From NCBI GenBank assembly GCA_009929615.1, contig SAAB01000016.1, forward strand, positions 1 to 62,876: a DNA stretch of 62,876 bases, written 5' to 3'. The stretch comes from Clostridia bacterium (lineage in GTDB: Bacteria; Bacillota; Clostridia; Lachnospirales; Lachnospiraceae). Under the pieces are notes generated by a model, which saw only the letters and a program-made list of their open reading frames with translations, had not been told where the DNA came from and searched no databases. Of this stretch, positions 17,300-26,653 are shown piece by piece. The position numbers were made by a program, and so were the translations under genes. Positions within the stretch are counted from its first letter, which is position 1. Each line of letters opens with the position of its first letter.

Positions 17300-18427
17300 A
17301 TGAACGCAATTAGATTACATACCGATATGCCTCGGAATATTACATTAATTCCAAACGAATTTCTGGACCATTATATGTCTGGGGCCAATGGTGAATTTTT
17401 AAAGATTTACCTCTATCTTCTCCGATGGGCCGGATGTGCTCATGACGAGATTACAACCAGCTCCATTGCTGATTTTTTTAATATGACAGAGAACGATGTC
17501 AAGCGGGCACTCCGCTTTTGGGAACAGGAGAAGCTTCTTCGAATTGCCTGGGATGATGCGGGCAATATCACAGACCTCTGCCTGCGCCCGGTTACCGCAC
17601 CCTACGCCCAGGAAAAGCCTGTTGCAGAACCGGTTCCTCAACCAGAAGCCGTAAAAGTCCAGCCGGCTTCGCCAAAACCGGTAAAAACAACTCCCAAAAA
17701 AGAGCGTTCCACATCTGATATTCCTTCCTATTCGATGGATGACCTTCAGACTTTTGTGGAGAAGGATGGTGGAGAACAGCTTTTCTTCATCATTCAGCAG
17801 TATAGCGGAAAGCCTCTGAATCAGGATGATATGAACACGGTTCTCTTTTTCCGCAAAGGACTGGGTATGTCCTTAGATTTAATTGAACATCTTTTCGAAT
17901 ACTGTATTTCCAATGGCCACCGGAAGATGAATTATATCCAGGCTGTTGCCATGAGCTGGGCCGAAGCCGGTATCCAGACGCCCGCCGATGCGAAAGTCTA
18001 CTGTGCTTCCTATAACAAGGTTAATTCTGCCGTTATGAATGCCTTTGGTATTAAAGGCCGTTATCTGAGTGATGATGAATTGAGTTATATTCGCCGCTGG
18101 CAGCAGGAATACAAACTTTCCCAGGAATTAATTGTCGAAGCCTGCAGGCGTACTATTCTGACCGCACACTCTGCCAGTTTCAAATATGCCGATTCCATAC
18201 TGGAACGCTGGCACAGTAATCAGGTAGAGACGATGGATGATGTCCTTCGTCTGGACACAGCCTTTGAACAGGCAAAAGCAAAGCAGGCAAAAGAATCCAA
18301 AACTGCGAAAACAACCACTGGCAAAAAACCAGCATCCCGTTTTCACAATTTTAACCAACGAACCTATGACTACAGCGATACGGAACTGGAATTCATCAAA
18401 AAACTCCATTCCGGCAATCTGAAATAA
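17300..18427 (+). CDS. DnaD-domain replication initiation protein
   Basis: A 375-residue protein. Residues 1 to about 95 form a winged-helix domain (ITLIPNEFLDHYM, TTSSIADFFNMTENDVKRALRFWEQEKLLRI). A Pro/Lys-rich linker (about 110-140) follows, then two DnaB/DnaD C-terminal-type helical domains: one starting at YSMDDLQTFVEKDGG, the next at NAFGIKGRYLSDDELSYIRRW with the YxxxI-like SFKYADSILERW. In Bacillus, DnaD and DnaB remodel origin DNA and help load the helicase. The helicase loader gene follows 26 nt downstream, which fits that role. The ribosome site is GGGTGGGG. It is too diverged to call dnaB or dnaD firmly. Confidence 0.88.
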   Translation: MNAIRLHTDMPRNITLIPNEFLDHYMSGANGEFLKIYLYLLRWAGCAHDEITTSSIADFFNMTENDVKRALRFWEQEKLLRIAWDDAGNITDLCLRPVTAPYAQEKPVAEPVPQPEAVKVQPASPKPVKTTPKKERSTSDIPSYSMDDLQTFVEKDGGEQLFFIIQQYSGKPLNQDDMNTVLFFRKGLGMSLDLIEHLFEYCISNGHRKMNYIQAVAMSWAEAGIQTPADAKVYCASYNKVNSAVMNAFGIKGRYLSDDELSYIRRWQQEYKLSQELIVEACRRTILTAHSASFKYADSILERWHSNQVETMDDVLRLDTAFEQAKAKQAKESKTAKTTTGKKPASRFHNFNQRTYDYSDTELEFIKKLHSGNLK

Positions 18428-18453
18428 ACTAAGGCTGAGGAGGCTGTATTTCC

Positions 18454-19464
18454 ATGTTAAACAACTCACTTTATCAATCTGTTATGCGTGACTACGACCG
18501 TCTTCAGGCCGACGAAAAGCACCAGCAGGATTTGCGGACCCAGGAAGTTCTTGAAAAAATACCTGAATACGGAAAACTCGAACAGGAAATCGTTTCCCTC
18601 TGTGCCAAGTCAGCCCGTGAACGTATTCTTAGTACCCAGAAACCAGAGGCAGATGCCTCAGAGAATCTTCACTCTCATATTGGAACATTGAAAGCACGCC
18701 AACAGGCACTTCTCTGTGAGGCCGGGTACCCATCCGACTATTTAGATATCAAGCATATCTGTCCGATTTGTAAGGACACCGGTTTTGATGGAAACGATTT
18801 ATGTCAGTGTTTCCGCAAAGCAGCGGCACGCAGAATCTACGATCAGTCCAATATCGTTCCAATTCTTGAAAAAGAAAATTTCGATACCTTTAATCTTGGC
18901 TATTATTCCGAAATACCGGATTCCCGCTTTGGCATCAGCCCAGCGGAGAACATGCGGACGATTGCCGCAAGATGCCATACATATATTGAAAACTTCGATA
19001 CTCAGTTTACTAATTTATTTATCTATGGCGAAACAGGTGTCGGCAAAAGTTTTCTCACCCACTGTATTGCTAATGAACTTTTAAAGAAATCCCGTTCGGT
19101 CCTTTACCTTACGGCTTTTGAATTAATTGAGGCTTTTGAAAAGCATACTTTTGGGAACAATAATGACAGTGAAGAATCTTTTTACGAGGATACTTTTTTT
19201 GATTCTGTCATGAACTGTGACGCTTTAATCATTGATGATTTAGGAACAGAGATGGTAAATAATTTTACTGTTTCCCAGCTTTTTCTCTGTCTGAACCATC
19301 GACAGCAATATGGAAAATCAACAATTATTTCCACAAATCTTCCACTGGAAGGTATTCAGGACATTTACAGCGAACGTATCTTCTCACGAATTGTCAGCTA
19401 TTATGATATTCTCCTCATTTTAGGTGAGGATATCCGCGTCAAAAAAGCCTGCTCCAAGGACTGA
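18454..19464 (+). CDS. Helicase loader ATPase, DnaI/DnaC family
   Basis: A 336-residue AAA+ protein. The N-terminal helical part is followed by a four-Cys zinc site (C103, C106, C117, C119 in ICPICKDTGFDGNDLCQCF), the Walker A GETGVGKS (192-199), Walker B LIIDDLGTE (258-266) and an arginine-finger region SERIFSRIV. DnaI loads the replicative helicase DnaB/DnaC onto the origin. The zinc site is a mark of DnaI-type loaders in Firmicutes. It is co-transcribed with the DnaD-like gene behind a DnaA-box cluster, so the local group covers several steps of replication start. Confidence 0.92.
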   Translation: MLNNSLYQSVMRDYDRLQADEKHQQDLRTQEVLEKIPEYGKLEQEIVSLCAKSARERILSTQKPEADASENLHSHIGTLKARQQALLCEAGYPSDYLDIKHICPICKDTGFDGNDLCQCFRKAAARRIYDQSNIVPILEKENFDTFNLGYYSEIPDSRFGISPAENMRTIAARCHTYIENFDTQFTNLFIYGETGVGKSFLTHCIANELLKKSRSVLYLTAFELIEAFEKHTFGNNNDSEESFYEDTFFDSVMNCDALIIDDLGTEMVNNFTVSQLFLCLNHRQQYGKSTIISTNLPLEGIQDIYSERIFSRIVSYYDILLILGEDIRVKKACSKD

Positions 19465-19509
19465 TAATGTACAAAATTCAACACTATCTGACAACTTTCG
19501 TCAAAAATC

Positions 19510-19539
19510 TTGACAAAAAAGTATTAGATAGTTCATAAT
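19510..19539 (+). promoter_or_regulatory. Promoter of prs
   Basis: A perfect TTGACA (19510-19515) is followed after 18 nt by CATAAT (19534-19539). The -10 region is preceded by AGATAGT (19526-19532), which pairs with ACTATCT (19483-19489), so an operator or a hairpin may overlap the promoter. The leader to the ATG at 19620 is about 75 nt. Confidence 0.75.
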
Positions 19540-19619
19540 GTTTGATTGAATGTAAAATTTCTTTTACAGAAGTTTAAAAAATATAAACCACAACACCACA
19601 CAATGTACGGAGGTAAATC

Positions 19620-20795
19620 ATGAGTCAGCTCAACATCGATTTCGAAGAAACTATCCCTGTAGGCCCATTGGGAATTATTCCCCTTGAAAGCAGCTGGGAA
19701 CTTGGACAAAAAGTTAATGAACTGATTGTTTCCTGGCGTTACGAAAGACACGGCGGAGACAACGGAAATTTTCTTTTAGCAGATTACAAACAGGATACTT
19801 ACCTTATCAATTCTAAATGTTCCCGCTTCGGCTCTGGAGAAGCCAAGGGTACAATTAACGAATCTATCCGCGGTAAGGATTTATACTTAATCGTTGATGT
19901 CACAAACTACAACATTAAATACAAATTATGCGGACACGAAAACCGCATGTCCCCAGATGACCATTATTCAGACTTAAAACGTATTATCGCTGCTGCTGCC
20001 GGTAAAGCACGCCGCATTAACGTTATTATGCCTTTCCTTTATGAAAGCCGTCAGCATAAGCGTACAGCCCGTGAATCTCTGGACTGTGCATTAGCTCTTC
20101 AGGAACTGAAGAATATGGGCGTAGATAATATCATTACATTTGATGCTCATGACCCTCGTGTTCAGAACGCTACACCACTTAGTGGATTTGAAAGCGTTCA
20201 GCCAAACTATCAGTTCATCAAAGCTCTTTTCCGTGCAGTTGATGACCTTACTGTAGATAGTGATCATATGATGATTATCAGCCCTGATGAAGGTGCCATG
20301 ACTCGTGCCGTATATTATGCCAATGTTCTTGGTATTGATATGGGTATGTTCTACAAACGCCGTGACTATACTACTGTTGTCAATGGCCGTAACCCAATCG
20401 TTGCTCATGAATTCCTCGGAAGTTCCGTTGAAGGCAAAGATGTTGTTATCATCGATGATATGATTTCTTCCGGCGAAAGTATGCTGGATACAGCAAAAGA
20501 ACTGAAAAAACGTAAAGCAAAACGTGTATTCATTGCTTCTACCTTCGGTCTTTTCACCAATGGTATGCAGGCTTTTGATGAAGCTTACGAACAGGGTCTT
20601 ATCAGCAAAATCTTAACCACAAACTGTATCTATCAGCCACCTGAATTACTGGCGAGACCTTACTATGTGAATGTTGATATGAGTAAATATGTAGCACTTC
20701 TCATTGATTCTTTGAATCATGACCATTCTATCAGTGATTTACTTGATCCTTATGATAGAATCCACAAGTTATTAAAGGCTTATAACGCTAAATAA
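19620..20795 (+). CDS. prs: Ribose-phosphate pyrophosphokinase, long divergent form
   Basis: It makes PRPP from ribose 5-phosphate and ATP for nucleotide, His and Trp synthesis. At 391 residues it is about 75 longer than classical Prs. The order of motifs is kept but altered: the ATP loop reads YESRQHKR where ARQDRK is usual, the next motif is ISPDEGAMTRA for VSPDxGGxxRA, and the PRPP loop is VVIIDDMISSGESM. Codon use is biased to GCT, GTT and CGT as in highly expressed genes. An AGGAGG-like site (CGGAGG) lies before the ATG. It has its own promoter and a strong terminator. I am confident of the family, less so that it is the only Prs of the cell. Confidence 0.85.
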   Translation: MSQLNIDFEETIPVGPLGIIPLESSWELGQKVNELIVSWRYERHGGDNGNFLLADYKQDTYLINSKCSRFGSGEAKGTINESIRGKDLYLIVDVTNYNIKYKLCGHENRMSPDDHYSDLKRIIAAAAGKARRINVIMPFLYESRQHKRTARESLDCALALQELKNMGVDNIITFDAHDPRVQNATPLSGFESVQPNYQFIKALFRAVDDLTVDSDHMMIISPDEGAMTRAVYYANVLGIDMGMFYKRRDYTTVVNGRNPIVAHEFLGSSVEGKDVVIIDDMISSGESMLDTAKELKKRKAKRVFIASTFGLFTNGMQAFDEAYEQGLISKILTTNCIYQPPELLARPYYVNVDMSKYVALLIDSLNHDHSISDLLDPYDRIHKLLKAYNAK

Positions 20796-20810
20796 TTTAA
20801 GTCATTGCTA

Positions 20811-20878
20811 TTACATGCAAAAAGGCCTCCGGAATCTGTTTTTATACGACAGATTCCGGAGGCCTTTTTTGCATGTAA
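20811..20878. terminator. Long bidirectional terminator prs / corA
   Basis: Arms 20811-20839 and 20849-20878 pair over about 29 bp with a single bulge, with T and A runs inside the stem. It serves the convergent prs (plus) and corA (minus) genes and is by far the longest hairpin in the window. Confidence 0.93.
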
Positions 20879-20880
20879 TT

Positions 20881-21792
20881 TTAAAACATCTTCTTCTTTT
20901 TAAATATGTAAATACAAATCATAATAACTACCAGGCTCAGAATAATGACTACCGGATAACCACTCTGTAATTCCGGCATATTCTGAAAGTTCATACCGTA
21001 CCATCCTGTAATCAAAGTCAGCGGCAGGAAGATTGTAGAAACAACGGTCAAAAAAGCCATATTATTATTTTGTCGTCCATCGCATTCCGCCTGATAGGCA
21101 TCCTTAACCTCTTTTGCATATTCGAGTAAATCTGAGCAGCGGCCCCGAAGCCGTTCAAAACGCCCGGACAATACACGGAAATACTTTGTATAGTCTGCAT
21201 CAAAAAAGCTGTTCTTATCCTCTTCTAATTCATCACATACATCCGACATCTGTTCATAATAACTCCTCAGGGTCTGAAGTTCTCTGCGCATCGGATGCAG
21301 TTTTGAATGCAGTTCCTGAAGTGTCATATCCCCGACAGTATCTTCCAGCTTCATAATCTTCTTTTCATATTCCTCTAAGTGAATGGCGTCACCCCGCATT
21401 ACCTCAATGCCAAAATTGTAAAGAAAGCGGACTTTATTCTCACCCTGAACCAGGTCATCTGCTAACAGCCCCGGAACAATCTCTTCTGTATATTTTGAAT
21501 TGCCGACGAGAACAAGAAAATCTTTATTAATAAAGACATACATGCGATGTTTCTTTCCAAGGATATCCTCACGCTCCGGAATATGCAGCGTTGCAAACAA
21601 ATAATCCCTGTGAGTTTCCAGTTTATTATAATATATTGAATTCAGATTTAAAGTCCCACTAAAATGAATGCCCATCTTTTTCAGAAGTTCCGGGCATTCT
21701 GCTTCTGAAACAACGAAGACTGCCGGCTGTTTATTCCGGAGTACATCCTCTTCACTGGCTTCAACCATTTGGTCGCCTAATAAATAAACCAT
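20881..21792 (-). CDS. corA: CorA-family divalent metal ion transporter
   Basis: A 303-residue protein with a large cytosolic alpha/beta N-domain, a long helical neck (about residues 140-240) and two C-terminal membrane helices. The signature GMN is present in TGWYGMNFQNMPE just after the first helix, and the tail is basic (KKKKMF). Pentameric CorA channels carry Mg2+ (or Co2+, Ni2+, Zn2+) inward. The start is 14 nt after the YhaN-like gene, so it is likely the last gene of the asnS-to-corA transcript. Confidence 0.92.
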   Translation of the reverse strand: MVYLLGDQMVEASEEDVLRNKQPAVFVVSEAECPELLKKMGIHFSGTLNLNSIYYNKLETHRDYLFATLHIPEREDILGKKHRMYVFINKDFLVLVGNSKYTEEIVPGLLADDLVQGENKVRFLYNFGIEVMRGDAIHLEEYEKKIMKLEDTVGDMTLQELHSKLHPMRRELQTLRSYYEQMSDVCDELEEDKNSFFDADYTKYFRVLSGRFERLRGRCSDLLEYAKEVKDAYQAECDGRQNNNMAFLTVVSTIFLPLTLITGWYGMNFQNMPELQSGYPVVIILSLVVIMICIYIFKKKKMF

Positions 21793-21805
21793 CTCTCATA
21801 TCCTC

Positions 21806-23734
21806 CTACTTCAAGTAAATTGGTGTGTAATTAATGCCAAGTCTATCTAACCCTTCCATTTCCCGGTGCTGGCACGTGAACAAAATAATCTGTGGGAAAT
21901 TCTGCTGAGCCAGCCATGCCAGGGTCCGATTCAGCCTGCGGTCATCATAAAAGACAAAGCTGTCATCAAGAATAATCGGCATATTTTCTTCCGGAAAAAG
22001 TAATTTGACCATAGCCAGTCTAAGAGCCAGATACAGCTGTTCCCGTGTACCTGTGCTGAGCTGTTCCGCATCTGCAAAACTTGTCCCCGTATCCACCTTC
22101 AGATTTAATTGGTTATCCACAACGACCCGCTCATATTTTCCACCGGTCAGCTCCCACATAATTCTGGAAACCTCCTGATTCAGTGCCGGTCCAAAATCCG
22201 AGTGTATTTCTTCGGATAAATTTTGAATAATCTCCATACACTCGTCAATAATACCCGCTTCTTCCCTGTCATCACCAATGACTTTTGAAAGTTCTTCGTA
22301 TTCATTCTCTAAAACACTCCGTTCCCCTTCGCGCTGATCCAGAGCTTCTTTTTGGACAAGAAGGCGTTCTAAAGATTTTGTCAGATTCTGTTCCCGCTCC
22401 CTTAGTGCCTCCATCTCCCGCTCCTGGTCATCTTCTTCCATATCCAGAGAAATGTTTTCACCATATTTTTCTATGTAAGGTTTTAAAGGTTCCTGAAGTT
22501 GTTCATACTGCTGCCGCAATGCCTTCAGTTCCTCTTTCATCTGTTTCAAAACGCCGCGGCTGCTCCTCCCAAACATCTGACCTTCCATCAATGTCTGAAT
22601 ATCTTCCAGTTCTTTCCTGCTGGCGCTGACCTTCCGCCCCATTCGCCGCTTTCCACTCTGCAAAATAAAGGCTGTTCCCATTAATAAAAAAACAAGAAAT
22701 AATACCATACCTATACGAATCCCTACACCGCTTCTTAAGAAAAATACAGCAATGACCGGAATCAAACCGAACATCATGACCGAAAAAAGAATAGCCAGAT
22801 TGCGCCCCATCAGTTGTTCGTATCTATCGGACAAATCATCATAGGCCTCATTTGCTTCATCCCACTGAGCTTTCAGGGAATCAAAATCCTCCTCCAGGCT
22901 CTGCCGCTTCATATTCTCATACGCTTCCTTTTTCTGCTGATACTGAGATGCAATATAATTATTTTCTTCAATCAGGCGAATTGCTTCCATCCGCTCTTTC
23001 TGCTCTTTTATCCGGTTCTCACGCCCTGCACTTCGCTCCGCCTGCTGGCTTCGCCGAATTTCAGATAGGGTTTCCTGCTGGGTTCGGATATCTTCATAGA
23101 GCTTTTCCCGTTCTCCCTCGGATACTTGTAACTGACCAATCTGCTCTTCCAGTTCCTGGAGTCTTTTTTCCGGGCTTTTATCTATTTGAATTTTCCGTTC
23201 TTTTCTAAGGTAATCCAATGTCCGCCCGATATCAACTTCCTGGCTTTTAGTTCGCTTGATATTGGCCATATAGGCCTGAAGCGAAAGGCCAAACCGGGCA
23301 TCAATAACACTTCCCATCTGCCCAATACTGAGGCCATTCTTGAAATTTGCCCGGGTCAGTCCGGGAATGAGTCCGTCCAGCTGCTCTCCGGGAAGAAGAA
23401 TGTCTTTCCCTGTGCTTAACTGTTCTACCCTGAAATATTCATCTTCTTTATAAAAATTCCGGACAATACGGTAAGATTCTCCTCCATGTTCTATAACGAT
23501 TGAGCCCTCATAATTTCTGCCCTGCTCCCAAGGCTGAAATCTGGAATACTCGTCCTTTTTTGAAGCTCTTCCACGAAGTCTCTCCACCCCAAAAAGCATG
23601 GCCTGAATAAACTGATGAATCGTTGTCTTCCCAGCTTCATTTTCGCCATAAACAACATTTATTCCCGGCATTAAATGCAGCTGCTGTTGATGGAAGCGGC
23701 CAAAATGAGTCATATTCAAAGTTTCGATAATCAT
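21806..23734 (-). CDS. YhaN/SbcC-like SMC-type ATPase with membrane helices
   Basis: A 642-residue ATPase. The N-terminus has Walker A VYGENEAGKTT (29-39); the C-terminus has the signature LSTGTREQLYLALRLA and Walker B MPIILDDSFVFYDD. Long coiled coils lie on both sides of a hydrophobic pair (about residues 310-360, LAILFSVMMFGLIPVIAVFF and the next segment) that would anchor it in the membrane. This is the YhaN architecture; soluble SbcC lacks the helices. With the nuclease partner encoded upstream (4-nt ATGA overlap) it should process DNA ends or structures, perhaps at the membrane. Confidence 0.87.
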   Translation of the reverse strand: MIIETLNMTHFGRFHQQQLHLMPGINVVYGENEAGKTTIHQFIQAMLFGVERLRGRASKKDEYSRFQPWEQGRNYEGSIVIEHGGESYRIVRNFYKEDEYFRVEQLSTGKDILLPGEQLDGLIPGLTRANFKNGLSIGQMGSVIDARFGLSLQAYMANIKRTKSQEVDIGRTLDYLRKERKIQIDKSPEKRLQELEEQIGQLQVSEGEREKLYEDIRTQQETLSEIRRSQQAERSAGRENRIKEQKERMEAIRLIEENNYIASQYQQKKEAYENMKRQSLEEDFDSLKAQWDEANEAYDDLSDRYEQLMGRNLAILFSVMMFGLIPVIAVFFLRSGVGIRIGMVLFLVFLLMGTAFILQSGKRRMGRKVSASRKELEDIQTLMEGQMFGRSSRGVLKQMKEELKALRQQYEQLQEPLKPYIEKYGENISLDMEEDDQEREMEALREREQNLTKSLERLLVQKEALDQREGERSVLENEYEELSKVIGDDREEAGIIDECMEIIQNLSEEIHSDFGPALNQEVSRIMWELTGGKYERVVVDNQLNLKVDTGTSFADAEQLSTGTREQLYLALRLAMVKLLFPEENMPIILDDSFVFYDDRRLNRTLAWLAQQNFPQIILFTCQHREMEGLDRLGINYTPIYLK

Positions 23735-24795
23735 CCTTCACCCACGTCCCTTCCATGATACATGGCCTGAAGACCATAGCTTAAAATACGGGTTCGCCGT
23801 GCCTCATCCATCGGCATCTGATACACTTTTTTAATAAACATACCGATAAGATTATCGGCGTTCTCGTTATAGAGACGTTCAAAATCAAACCAGGGCAGCG
23901 TCTCATCCTTAATGGCCGCTATCTTTCCCAACCGCAGCATTTTCTCAGTGTCATAGACAATGTCTGCATCCCTGTAGCCCTTTAACAGGACATTATATAT
24001 ATGCTGTTTTCCTTCGATTTCGATCTGCTGACTGAGCCATTCTTCCATCTCTCCACCGGTCATATCCGTGTCTGATTCCAGAATCAGATTTTTGTACTCC
24101 CGGCAGGCGGCTGGACAAAATTGAATTCGTGTCCCCTTATCGTTGATTTCGCCATAAACATATCCATGCTCGCCGATATCCAGACGGTCAATCGGCTCCA
24201 GTGCTCCCGCATATGCCATCTTATTATCAAAAATCTCCGGTTTATGAATATGACCCAAAGCAACATAATCAAATCCTGCGGATATGAGTTCCTTTTTCTG
24301 TATAGGAATATGCTTTTCATCGCCGCCATGGGCAAGCAAAATGTGATATCCCGGCTTATCCAATGGGATAACCCGCTGATACAGGGGTGTCTTAATTTCC
24401 CGGTGCTCATAGCTCAACCCATATATCCAGGTATGGAGGGATTCCAGATAAAAGGAATCCAGCTGTTCTTTCTGAAAGAAATGAACATTCTCCGCCCAGT
24501 GAAATCCCCGGTAATTTGACCCCTCACCCATGTAATCATGATTTCCGGCCATCATAACCACCTGGGTTGGCTGAATCGATTCCAGCCTGTAATTTAACTC
24601 TTTTAATTCCCGTTTGAGAGGCGGCCGGTGAAAAATGTCTCCGGCAATAAGAATCAGGTCAACCCCTTGTTTTCCCGCTTCCTGAATCAGATGATAAAAT
24701 GTCTCTTCGATTTCCTCAGACCGCTTTCCTGCCCAGGCTTTTCCCCGGTCAGGCACCGCCCCCAGATGGATATCTGCCACATGAATAAACCTCAT
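23731..24795 (-). CDS. Metallophosphoesterase DNA exonuclease, YhaO/SbcD/Mre11-like
   Basis: A 354-residue calcineurin-like phosphoesterase. The metal motifs are in order: FIHVADIHLGA (DxH), LILIAGDIFHRPP (GDxxH), VMMAGNHDYMG (GNHD), LLAHGGDE and the final ALGHIHKPE (GHxH). It would cut DNA as the nuclease half of a complex with the ATPase encoded by the next gene, with which it overlaps by 4 nt. It resembles the Bacillus YhaO-YhaN pair more than SbcD-SbcC because the partner carries membrane helices. Confidence 0.9.
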   Translation of the reverse strand: MRFIHVADIHLGAVPDRGKAWAGKRSEEIEETFYHLIQEAGKQGVDLILIAGDIFHRPPLKRELKELNYRLESIQPTQVVMMAGNHDYMGEGSNYRGFHWAENVHFFQKEQLDSFYLESLHTWIYGLSYEHREIKTPLYQRVIPLDKPGYHILLAHGGDEKHIPIQKKELISAGFDYVALGHIHKPEIFDNKMAYAGALEPIDRLDIGEHGYVYGEINDKGTRIQFCPAACREYKNLILESDTDMTGGEMEEWLSQQIEIEGKQHIYNVLLKGYRDADIVYDTEKMLRLGKIAAIKDETLPWFDFERLYNENADNLIGMFIKKVYQMPMDEARRTRILSYGLQAMYHGRDVGEG

Positions 24796-24818
24796 TCTTT
24801 CACCCCTTTCTCTTCTCT

Positions 24819-26630
24819 TTACGGATACACCAAGGCCCTGAATAACTCATTCTCCCAGTGATTCGACTCAAATAAATAGTAATAGTTTAATCTGTTATAA
24901 TCATTCAATTCCTCTGCCATAGTGTCCATTACATTGGAACCATAATAGAGTCCCTTGTCATCCACAAAAATATTCGCTGTAACAACCGGATATTCCTCAT
25001 GTAAAGCGCTTAGATAATTCTGCCACGGACTGGTAGGAACCCCGGCCTTTTCAAGGCACAGGCTGCTCAGATAGTTCGCGCTGATGGCCTCCACATATTC
25101 TTCCTCAATATCGTAATTTGCCCACAGAACAAAAGGAACTTCATAGCGTTTCTGTTCCTCTTCCAATGTCAGTGCCGAGGAATCCATATCATTTATCTCA
25201 TATACAGGTTCTACCACCCAATCTGCCGGCTGATGGTCCCCAAACATAAGAATCACTGTAGGTTCATCGACTTCTGCGAAATACTCAACCAGTTTCTGCA
25301 GAGCCTCATCCGAAACCTTAATCAGTGACAAATATTTTTCCAGGAGTTCATCCTTTTGCGTACCTTCAACTTCCACATCCGGTACAAAATTTTCGTAATC
25401 CTTTGAGTAGCTGCTGTGATTCTGCATCGTCACATCAAATACAAACATTGGCTGGCCTTCCGGTTTCGCATTATAAATATCAATAACCTTCTGGTAGGTT
25501 GCCAAATCTGTTGTATATTCACGAAGTATCGGTGCCTCTGTGAAACTTTCTTTGAAATAACTCTTTTCAAATCCAAAATATTCATAGACCTTTTTGCGGT
25601 TCCATCCATTTGCCCGGTATGGGTGGATGGAAAAGGTTTCGTAACCCATAATTCTAAGCTCACTCACCATGGTTGGAATATGAGAGCGGATATACTGCTG
25701 GTAAGGCACCGAACCCATCGGTAAAAAAGCCATAGATGCACCTGTTAAAAACTCATATTCCGTATTCGCCGTATTGCCACCTTTAACAGAAACAAAAAGA
25801 TTTCCCTTTACCGTATTCTCCTTCAGCGAGTGTATAAAAGGCATGTAGTCTACATTTGTCTGAAATGAGCCAAGAATCGATGGGTCTGAAAAAGCTTCAT
25901 TCATAATAACGATAATATTGGGCAGTGTCTCTGCAGTCTGCCCCCTTTCGTACCTTTTATAAGATTCAAGCATCTCTTCAGCCCTTTTGGCACTGTAATT
26001 TCCCGGCTTTGTAACCTTCAAATACTGCATATTTGAAATAAAACTGGCCGCGAAGCCATTCATATGATAATAGGCATTTGGTGTAAAAAGGTAATCATAA
26101 AATCCCAATTTCTTATGTACCGCCTCCGCCTGTATGGAAGTCGAATAAAGTACAATACTTACCATCGCTCCTAAAACGGCTAGCAAATGATACTGCCCAT
26201 TTTTTATACTAAGCTTCCATCGGGTAAATAACCCGATTAAAATCATTATTAAAAACCCCAGAAGAATCTGAAGAGTATCTTTCTCTAAATCATATTCAAA
26301 ATTACCGGAAACACTCATCGCCGTCTTTACAGATAAAAAATCCCACGGAAACAAAGGTACCGAACGAAACTGTATCACATAATAATCAACCAAACCGATA
26401 ATCATCACAAAAAGACTTCCCAGGCTGATACTCACCCAGCTTCGTTTTGATATTAATAATAGAATACCATATAATAAATAATAAAATATTAAATTTGCAC
26501 AAATTAATGGCCAATCCATGTCCTCTATAACAGAATGGGTCAATGATTCCAGCAGCCAGAAGCTGATCGCCGGAGCAATGACCCATAAAATAATACTCGG
26601 GATTCTAGGAAGCCCTTTCTTTTCAAGCAT
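24819..26630 (-). CDS. LTA synthase-family membrane sulfatase (phosphoglycerol transferase-like)
   Basis: A 603-residue protein with five hydrophobic helices in the first 165 residues and an extracellular alkaline-phosphatase/sulfatase domain. Catalytic features of LtaS are present: Glu in VIMNEAFSD (about 245), the nucleophile Thr in GGNTANTE (T287) and GDHQP with the metal Asp and His. LtaS-type enzymes transfer glycerol phosphate from phosphatidylglycerol onto a lipid anchor or a glycan outside the membrane. Some paralogs are primases or modify other polymers, so the exact product is open. It follows asnS by 23 nt and precedes the YhaO-like gene by 23 nt. Confidence 0.88.
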   Translation of the reverse strand: MLEKKGLPRIPSIILWVIAPAISFWLLESLTHSVIEDMDWPLICANLIFYYLLYGILLLISKRSWVSISLGSLFVMIIGLVDYYVIQFRSVPLFPWDFLSVKTAMSVSGNFEYDLEKDTLQILLGFLIMILIGLFTRWKLSIKNGQYHLLAVLGAMVSIVLYSTSIQAEAVHKKLGFYDYLFTPNAYYHMNGFAASFISNMQYLKVTKPGNYSAKRAEEMLESYKRYERGQTAETLPNIIVIMNEAFSDPSILGSFQTNVDYMPFIHSLKENTVKGNLFVSVKGGNTANTEYEFLTGASMAFLPMGSVPYQQYIRSHIPTMVSELRIMGYETFSIHPYRANGWNRKKVYEYFGFEKSYFKESFTEAPILREYTTDLATYQKVIDIYNAKPEGQPMFVFDVTMQNHSSYSKDYENFVPDVEVEGTQKDELLEKYLSLIKVSDEALQKLVEYFAEVDEPTVILMFGDHQPADWVVEPVYEINDMDSSALTLEEEQKRYEVPFVLWANYDIEEEYVEAISANYLSSLCLEKAGVPTSPWQNYLSALHEEYPVVTANIFVDDKGLYYGSNVMDTMAEELNDYNRLNYYYLFESNHWENELFRALVYP

Positions 26631-26653
26631 AAATTAAACGTCCCTTCAAGTCA

